From Lepiota brunneoincarnata (taxonomy: Eukaryota > Basidiomycota > Agaricomycetes > Agaricales > Agaricaceae): 64,000 nt of DNA. Below are positions 56,590-64,000 of this stretch, piece by piece; within the stretch, counting starts at the first letter, position 1; each line of letters begins with the position of its first letter. The translations under genes and the position numbers were made by a program. Location of the stretch: the NCBI GenBank assembly GCA_023014365.1, contig JAEBUN010000007.1, positions 1,550,001 to 1,614,000 of the forward strand. Direction: 5' to 3'. The notes beneath the pieces were generated by a model. That model searched no databases and had not been told where the DNA came from. It saw nothing but the letters and a program-made list of their open reading frames with translations.

Positions 56590-59500
56590 ATGGCCAACCA
56601 CAAACCACTCCCAGCGTTGCCCTCCGGTTTGAGTCTCGCGGCCCTCTCTACAGATGCGCGTGCGCACCGCTCTCGGCTTATCCGCCATATTCTCTCGGAA
56701 ATTCAGGATCCTGCAGTCCAAGGAAGACGAGAGAGATGGGCCTTCGCGCTGGAGCAAACATTGGATGACTTGAGTCGCTGTATTGTTCGGGGGGACTGGC
56801 TTGCGGGCATCCGAAGACGGAGAGAGTCGAGATACTTGGCCGGGCTTGATATGTCTGACAGCTTAGCCGCCGAGGGCTCCCTGAAGATTCCCAAAGAGGG
56901 GCAGGAGATATCAAGGAACAGTCGTGCACAGTCGCCAGTCTATGCTCATCCACCGCTGTCACCACAACCACCTATCGCTATTTCTCCGGTAGAAGAGACG
57001 AGGCTCACTCGAGTTCGACTGGAAGACGTCCTGCGGCAGTTGCGCGCCCACCTATCACCCGGCGACACACCATCTCCAGAGCAACAGAAGTTCCATCTTC
57101 TCTTATGTTTGGCTCCGTATGGTGCTCAAGGGCCCCTTCCTCTAGAGGACCATGGTTTTGACATTATTCCTGCCAACGTGGGCTGCACTTTCACTCCAGC
57201 AAAGTTTCTCCTTCCCTCCAATGTGGAACATGTAGAGACCTCGGTGTTATTTGGCATAAACGAGTGGGACGGTTAGTAACCGTTACTCTCGCTTCCTCAG
57301 GGGCTTACGCACGTGTTGCCTGACGCAGACATACCGGCCTTACGTGTTGTCGGGGGCACTTTCTCCCTCAAGGGAGTCGACAGTCTGTCTCAACACGAAA
57401 CGCTCGCAAAGGTTCTCCGTACCTCGATTTACATCCACTTGTCCCTTCTTCTCGAGCAACAGTTCCTTTCGGATTCACATATCCACATCCAGTTCCCCCG
57501 GCCGAAGTTTGCCCTCCCTTCTTCGTCTGCACCGTTCAACAGGCATCCTGAGACTCCTCAGACCATTGAAGAGGCAAAAGGGAAGCCACGCAGTCCATTT
57601 TTACGCCCTGGGATACTGTCGTTCTTCTCCCGGAGGAAAGGCCTCTCTCGCCGTGCCGAGACCGTCGACCAGACAGGAAGCCGGGGCTCGCTGGATCTCA
57701 TCTCAACCGCATCTGAGCTCGTACAAGAGGCCGAAAGATCACCCAGATCCTCAGTTGATGGTGGGCTCTCACGACTGACTCGCTTTTCCCTCATCGGGGA
57801 AAGGCGGCCATTCCTTCGTCCGACTCCTAAAGAAAACCGCACGGAAGCAGTGGATGGTCCGTTTATAACCATTCTCAAAGACATAGAACTCTCCGGCGGC
57901 CTGCTATCCACATCCGTTGGTGTGACCTTCTGCCCACCGCCGTTGATTATCGAACTTGCTGCGAAGGAAACCAAGACTCCGAACAGACGGCTCAGAGGGG
58001 ATGAAAAGACCGGTCTTACGGGCCTCCTTGGTTGGTCTAGCAAGGAAACCGCTGGTCGCGGCATGTCTGGGATCCCTGGCTTCGTGCGCCAGCAAGAGTT
58101 GTCGTTCCTCCGCTCGCGATACGTACTTGCTCCTACTCCCACTATGGCGCCTGATGGTTTGGCATCAATGTCTGGCACTTCCACAGTATCTTCATGTGCA
58201 ACGTCTTCGGTGCCCGGTATGATATCCTGCGGTCGACCACAGTGGCTGACATACCGCTACTACTCCCACGACCCTCAGGAGGACAGGCCTCTTGGAGAAG
58301 CAATTTTTGATTTCCTCTCGACAGCTCACCTACCTTGCGAGCGACCTGGCTGCGCCTTCAAGTGCGGGCAGCATGAAAACCGACTTATCCATGGCGGACA
58401 TCGTATTACGATCAAGATTGAGAGTCCCGAAAATTGTCGACCTCCGCCAAATCCATCCATAGAGATGTGGGAGAGCTGTGCCATCTGCAATGCCGAAACA
58501 TCCAAGTCTATAATGACCAATGGAGCATAGTGAGCATCGTCAAATCCAACTTATTCATGCGACTGACAACACAGTCCCATAGTTTGTTCTCATATGGGAA
58601 ATTCTTGGAACTCATGATTTATTCATCCTCCCTATGTACACTCTCACCTTCGCTTTGCGAACACACCACGCCTCCTCTAGGACTGAAGACCAGCCCTCCA
58701 GAGTCTAGACTCAATATTATTCATCATTTCTCCATCCAATCAGGAATCGTATCGTTCTCAATATCGACCCTAGATGATATATTTGAGCTTCGGGTGCCGC
58801 GGCTGCAGATGAACAGTAGTGTGGAGCGAGTATCGAAGGCAACCCTTTCCGAAGATCGTGGGGCACACGAAGACGAACTTGAAGAAGAAAGGAAGCTGCT
58901 GAGACGTGAGATCAAGGTATGGTGGGAAGGTGTCGCAGATCATATGGATAAATTGGTGGGCTATTCCCAGCCAAACAGTGGTCTAGAGCTGAGAGGTATA
59001 CAGGAACATTTAGTTGCTGGCGAGGATAGTGTTTCTTTCTCAAAGCATTACCTCGCCTACCCTCTGGGGACGACGCATATGAAGATTTCGAAAGTCCTAC
59101 GACGCCCAAGGCCAAATTGATTGGGCTTCCTCCTTCGATACCGCCGAACACCCCGGTTACACATCCTTCCGCCAAAAACAACATCGACGAGGATCGGACA
59201 CCTACTCGCACTATGCAAGAGGGTATACTGTACACTGACGATAGTGACAAAATGCCAACCGTCTCTGACGAGGTCGGACAGCACACCGCTTCCGTCCACC
59301 ACAGCGAGCAACAATCGCAACAGACATCGTCAGAACACTCAACTCCATCTGTTCTAAACTCGTCGGCTTACGAAGACCGAGACCCGAGCGAGCTATTGGG
59401 TAGTTTACGGCATACATTCCAACAGGCAGAGCACTCGCTTTATGCTCAGTTGTCGCGGACTCCTGTCACCTCTCTCAATGATGTTCGACGAGCATTCCTC

Positions 59501-61912
59501 TCTGATGCCAAGGGTGCTCATAAGCGATTATATGCGTGGCAGAAAAAGCATCTCAAGGCTCGTGTCGACTTGGCGAAAGATATACATTTGGAGGAGCCGG
59601 AATGGTGGAGCAGCGGGTGCCATGTTATTCCAGGGTCTAATATCATTGTGCGGGAGGATGATTTGGGGAGCATCATTGCGTTTACCTTGAGGTTGGTTCC
59701 TTTGCTCACATTTGCGATCCTCCCTACTGATTCGTTGTAAGCTTCTGCTGACTATTACCGCGAACTTGCGAACCTCTCTCGAACCTCCCCTACTTCACAA
59801 GCAGTCGCCCCTTCCCCCGCACCATCGCAAAGTTCGAATTCATCAACTGGAACTTCCTCGTTCTTTACTGCTGGAAAGTTGTTCGGGTCATCAATTAGCA
59901 CACAACTAGACCCGGATCATGACGATGTCGTATGGCACGAGTTGGAGGCATGCTCAGCTACCATCTCACGCAAGGAGCATACACGAGATCCCACTTCTAT
60001 ATTATCAATACGAGAGGTTCTTCGGCAAAAGTCCCCCGCCGATGCTTCATCCGGACTCTCGAACGCAAAGTTGAACGAGTCACAGGTAAATCTAGCTTCT
60101 GTGTATGCGAAACCTGATGTGGGGATCTCTATGGAAGCCGTTGGGGGCGAGGTGAGTGTGGGGCGGGTCACGACGGAGAGGGCGGGGAAAATTCTGCAGG
60201 ATCTCGAAGCTGTTGCGTCTGGAAGTTGTGCGCGACCCGAAACAGCTGAATCGCATAGAACGAGTACCAGTGGAAGTGGATCGGGACGCCCCGAGGTAAA
60301 GGATGGAACGAAGCATGCTGCAGTGGATGCACAACCTCCAGTTTCTCCGGCCTCCGATCAATTTAATACCGTAACATCGATCGTGATTGATACCCACATC
60401 AAGAGGGGTAAGGCGTCGTCGATATTGTCGCTGGATAGCGAAGCGACCGTGGGGAGGCCGGATAATCAGAGCACCTCTGATCCGAGTAAACCACCTATAC
60501 CTCCCCCTAAGGAAGCTGCTGTGACGGCGCCTAGGAAAGAATTGCCTCCTACGCCTAATTCGGCTAACCACCAGCCTACGTCGTCTTCTTTTACGAACAC
60601 CATCACAAGCGGTTTGAATATGGCCATGAGATTCGTGATGAATCAATCCGAGGCACCCAAAGTGGCACCCCTGCCTGCCAAAGAAATATCATAACCTTTT
60701 GTTGGTCGACTCGAATAATATCGACGAGCGCCCGCATATTAAGTACGATTGGACGATCGGGAAGAGGCTGAAGTTCAGCTGTACGGTGTATTATGCGCGA
60801 CAGTTTGACTTGATGAGGAAGCGGTGTGGGATCGATGATACGTTCTTGAGAAGCCTATCAAGGAGCATAAATTGGGCTGCTGTTGGGGGGAAGAGTCGGT
60901 CGAACTTTTGGAAGACGGCGGATGAAAAGTTTATCATCAAGACATTGGTGAATGCATGGAATGTTGCAGATTTGTGGGTAACCTTCGGTTCTGCTGGATT
61001 GGCGTTGATAGGAAGTTTATGCAGGCAGGTGCTCATCGAGCTTGCGCCTTCGTATTTCCGGTATATCGAATCCACAGCGAACAAGGCTACAGTCCTTGCG
61101 AAACTCATTGGGTTCTATACGATCGAGATTAGAAATTTGGAGACGGGGACCATACAAACCAAAGCGGATCTGTTGGTTATGGAGAATCTGTTCTATGACC
61201 AGAAGATCAACAAGACTTTTGATTTGAAGGGAATCCAAGGTAGGAAAGTCAAGGCGAAACAGGATGGTAGCCAAGCGTCCAAGACTTTGTTCGATGGAGA
61301 GTGGATTGAAGGTGCGTGTTTGATTGTTGTTCGCGTAGGTATAGGTTGAAGAGTCGCTGATGTTACCCTGCAGGTCAACAGCGGACGTTGATGTTGCTCC
61401 ATCCGCACTCGAAGAGCGTACTGCGGGAAGCAATACGGAGCGATGCTGAATTTCTGGCTAGGAGTAACATTATGGATTACTCGTGAGTCACGTCCTTTGA
61501 ATCAGTGAGTTGGTAATAACTCGTTTTATAAAGACTCTTGCTCGGCGTAGACGAAGAAAAGAAGCAGATCGTGTGTGGGCTTGTGGATACAATCGGTGAG
61601 CCTTTAGTGTTTGGAAATGAGATTGTGTGTTCACGAATCTTGCAGGCAGCTACACGTTCGCAAAGACTCTCGAGTACAAGGCAAAACATAACCTGCATTC
61701 TGGAAAGGATGTCACCGTGGTCCCGCCAATAGAGTATCAGGAGAGGTTTGTCAATGCGCTTGAGAACTATTTTGTTGCATGTCCTGGTACGTGCCCTTGA
61801 TGCTCTCTGATGAGTTGGTAGAGCTCACGCGGTGTTGTTAGATAAATGGTCGAAGCCGCCAGACGAAGCAAAGGTCCTCCGCGATCTTTTCGCGCTTCCC
61901 AGTGTACTTTAA
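56590..61912 (+). CDS. FAB1: 1-phosphatidylinositol-3-phosphate 5-kinase Fab1
   Basis: Exons 56590-57271, 57329-58529, 58583-58995, 59046-59726 and more. N-terminal MANHKPLPALPSGLSLAALS has no FYVE domain. The CCT/TCP1-like part follows (DIPALRVVGGTFSLKGVDSL, LSLLLEQQFLSDSHIHIQF), then the Cys-rich CCR part (WLTYRYYSHDPQ, CERPGCAFKCGQHENRLIHG, SIEMWESCAICNAETS, YLFSYGKFLELMIYSS). The C-terminal PIP kinase domain has HIKYDWTIGKRLKFSCTVYY, KSRSNFWKTADEKFIIKTL, APSYFRYIESTANKATVLAK, ADLLVMENLFYDQKINKTFD, LKGIQGRKVK, SNIMDYSLLLGVD and CGLVDTIGSYTFAKTLEYKAK. Makes PI(3,5)P2 on vacuole/endosome membranes. One extra T at about 59742-59744 breaks TLSSADYYREL; the frame change near 60680 is better explained by an intron, 60635-60683. 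Confidence 0.92.
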
Positions 61913-62269
61913 AGGTAGATTTGGTATTCGCATCATTTTGAGCATCATTGTATCGCCACTCTTTCAGGTTTGTATAACAGGCATAGTATGGACTATAACT
62001 GTAAATTTTATCACAAATTCAATCATTCCTGCGTTGAGCGTGCTACGAAGGTTATAAGCATCTACTGTCTCAAGCAGGTGCTATTGCATCTATTCGTGGT
62101 CGGAGTTGGCGGCTTACATCACCCTATTCTTTCATCCGTCTCCCGACTCATACCCCCATTCTCACAAAGAATCAACCCCGAAGCGTATCCCGAAGTTCCA
62201 TATATGCGCGTTGTCCGTCGGGAATATTGACAACACCCTCGTCTCTCTGTCCCAGGACCTCTTCGCGTC
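61913..62269. other. Intergenic
   Basis: 3' flank of FAB1 and promoter of the downstream cyclin-box gene. Nothing recognised. Confidence 0.5.
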
Positions 62270-64000
62270 ATGGTCTCCCCTGATTCCCGGGGATTACCTG
62301 AGGCAAAAGAACCAGTTCCGGATGGATACGAGGACTTGAGCAGCAGCGCAGAACCGAAGACTTCTCTGCAGTCTCAATCACCGCCTCGCGAATCAGACGA
62401 AAGCGGTGACACCACCTCTCCGGCCACCTCGCCATCTCTGCTGCATCGTGAACCAAAAAGGGGTGCTGAAAGTTCTCCTGCGTCGATTGCTTTTGTTCGC
62501 CATCTGCATGCTCGACTCGTAGAGGTACAATTGGAGCAAGAATCTCGCTTGTCCTATAATAGGAACTTGTCGCTTCATCGACGATCTCGCAGTCTCCATG
62601 CCTCCCATAAATTTGAGGACACTTCCGGGTCCGGCGTCGACATCCCTTTTGACGGGTTATCAGGGTGCCAAGTTGAGCCCTCCCGTGATACTCGCCTAAA
62701 GCGCAAATTAAGCGCTGCAGAAGGTTTACTGTGCGTAGTGTGATCTACTGACTATCTTGTCTTACGATAACTTTGTTAGTGCACCGTTAGGAAACGAGGT
62801 TTCGAGTCCCTCAAAAAAAAGATTGAGACGAAACGGAACCGTGCCTTCTACAACACTTATCCTTCGTACTGCAAGCCTGAGGAGAGCCGCGTCGTTGAGG
62901 GCAGTAGCTCAGGAAAGTCCTGACAGTTCAGGTTCAACCCGCAGCTCATACAAAATGATTGATTAGTGTGGTAGTGGCCCCGTGGCCGAGGAACTTGTAC
63001 CGACTGTACCCGTAACCCCAGACGAGTTTTCCACTTCCGCCCGAAGGGAGAGTTCACTCAGCTTCGATTCCCATCATAGCCCCATCACGAACAGCATCGC
63101 TCCGCCTCCCTCTGAATGTCGAGACGATGGCAAAAGATTAGATTGGGAAAGTACAAGGAACGAGAAGGAAGAACCTCTGAAAACGACTGCACTCGCTGTG
63201 TCCAGTTTGTCTCGGATAATGAGAACGGAGGCGCGGAAGCGGTCTGTGAATCCGCTCAGCCGAATGCCATAGCTTGGGGAACAAGAGAGGACTGGGAAAG
63301 TTTGCTTGGATTGGGAAGGCAGATACGTGAAGAACGGATCGACTGGCTGCTTCAGGTTTTTCTTTTGCACAATACTGAGGCACTCCCCCTGAGGCGCTGT
63401 TTAGCACCTTCCGGCGGTCAGCGAATCCGGCAGCACCACTTCTTCGTTCTCCTCGACGTCATCTGGGGTTTCGTTGGGCTCTTGCGGCCATCTCTGTTCC
63501 AAAGGTTCCAAATTGAATCTGATAAACCAGTTGACCACATCGCCGGAGACACGATTCCATGCAGCGTGGATGTTCTGCGGTACTTTTATCTTGTGGGGAT
63601 GAGTAAGAAGCTAGGGTGTCCGTATTGACTTTGGAAAACTCCCCACACATTCGGAGACTGTAGCCTGGGATGTAACGCTGGCGAGTCTTGCGATTAGTGT
63701 CAAGGTACGAGAGGGCTTCATAGATGTGTTTGTACTTCTTCCCTGATGCCTTGCAGTTTCATCGAGATTTCTTATCTCCGCTACTCCCAGTCTTCGCTGC
63801 TGACTACATGGATGTCGCACCGCATCACATGGGATATCGAGCGTTCGAGGTAGGGATAGAGATATTCCTTTGGGTCTGCTGACAGATTCCATAGTTCGCC
63901 CAACGGAAAATGCTGAGCACTTTTTCTTACGAACTCGGGGTTACGCCACAGCCGTTTCTCGACCAGGTGTGGGCCGCCCTTCCGTCGCTTCGAAAATTAT
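62270..64000 (+). CDS. Cyclin-box protein with long disordered N-terminus (3' end outside window)
   Basis: It begins MVSPDSRGLPEAKEPVPDGY, with a Ser-rich, basic, disordered region (FVRHLHARLVEVQLEQESRL, KRLRRNGTVPSTT). The cyclin-like part starts WGTREDWESLLGLGRQIREE and RIDWLLQ, then a Ser/Thr-rich insertion and TTSPETRFHAA. The box continues VAWDVTLASLAISVK | FHRDFLSPLLPVFAADYMDV, APHHMGYRAFE | FAQRKMLSTFSYELGVTPQP, FLDQVWAALPSLRKL to the window edge. This is the layout of an agaricomycete-specific cyclin-like family. Two problems: an in-frame TAG at 62964-62966 (after SSYKMID) and a frame change near 63268 (SRMP to WGTRED), so the middle exons are unsure. Introns recognised: about 62733-62780, 63705-63760, 63851-63890. 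Confidence 0.6.

Noticed and set aside
57272..57300. 29-nt intron in FAB1
   Set aside because: Extending it to the acceptor at 57328 gives a normal 57-nt intron and the conserved sequence DIPALRVVGGTFSL.
60635..60695. A further +1 frameshift in FAB1 before the kinase domain
   Set aside because: A 49-nt GT...AAAG intron (60635-60683) explains the frame change with correct phase, and AAAG acceptors are used elsewhere in this window.
1..64000. tRNA, rRNA, CRISPR arrays, operons or bacterial-type signals
   Set aside because: None seen; intron-rich genes with GT-AG junctions show a fungal nuclear genome.

Overview
The window is a nuclear segment of a basidiomycete, almost certainly an agaricomycete. 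Genes on both strands are cut by many short (about 45-65 nt) GT-AG introns, often with very small exons. The gene families are typical of mushroom-forming fungi: DUF7918 proteins, small secreted proteins, GPI-anchored Cys-rich proteins, an agaricomycete-type sesquiterpene synthase, a methanol/alcohol oxidase and BTB/POZ families. There is no prokaryotic, organellar or CRISPR signature, and no RNA gene was recognised. All names come from reading translations by eye; no database search was run.

Layout. 1-1.4 kb: 3' end of the calcium channel gene CCH1. 1.8-18.2 kb: an accessory block holding seven copies of a DUF7918 family, all on the minus strand (four look intact, three are broken). Two duplicated small-secreted-protein genes, a decayed pogo-like DNA transposon with clear terminal inverted repeats and TA target duplication, and a mariner-like MITE are interleaved with them. 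18.8-22.4 kb: a methyltransferase trio (one intact, one frameshifted, one relic). 23.5-26.9 kb: eIF3a. 27.4-38.6 kb: GPI-anchored Cys-rich proteins (two genes, one relic), two broken BTB/POZ genes, a DUF4484 (DENND11/LCHN-like) gene and divergent prefoldin subunit 5. 40.9-48.2 kb: a cyclin-box gene and MON2. 48.4-55.4 kb: a sesquiterpene synthase, a cyclophilin and an alcohol oxidase. 56.6-61.9 kb: the PI3P 5-kinase FAB1. 62.3 kb to the end: a second cyclin-box gene cut by the window edge.

The conserved part (CCH1, eIF3a, DUF4484, PFDN5, MON2, cyclophilin, FAB1) covers calcium entry, translation initiation, Golgi/endosome traffic, protein folding and phosphoinositide signalling; these genes need not act together. 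The accessory block is where recent duplication, transposition and decay are concentrated.

Main observations: (i) every DUF7918 copy that keeps its 3' end finishes in a VIDLT-like SUMO-interacting-type motif behind a Lys/Arg-rich stretch; (ii) the cyclophilin needs a 3-nt microexon to restore its catalytic Arg, and the alcohol oxidase uses exons of 9, 12, 13 and 13 nt; (iii) at least nine isolated +1-base frameshifts, with no deletions, interrupt conserved housekeeping genes, which looks like an insertion-biased sequencing or assembly error and should temper all pseudogene calls; (iv) the transposon's three inactivating changes all fit CpG transitions.
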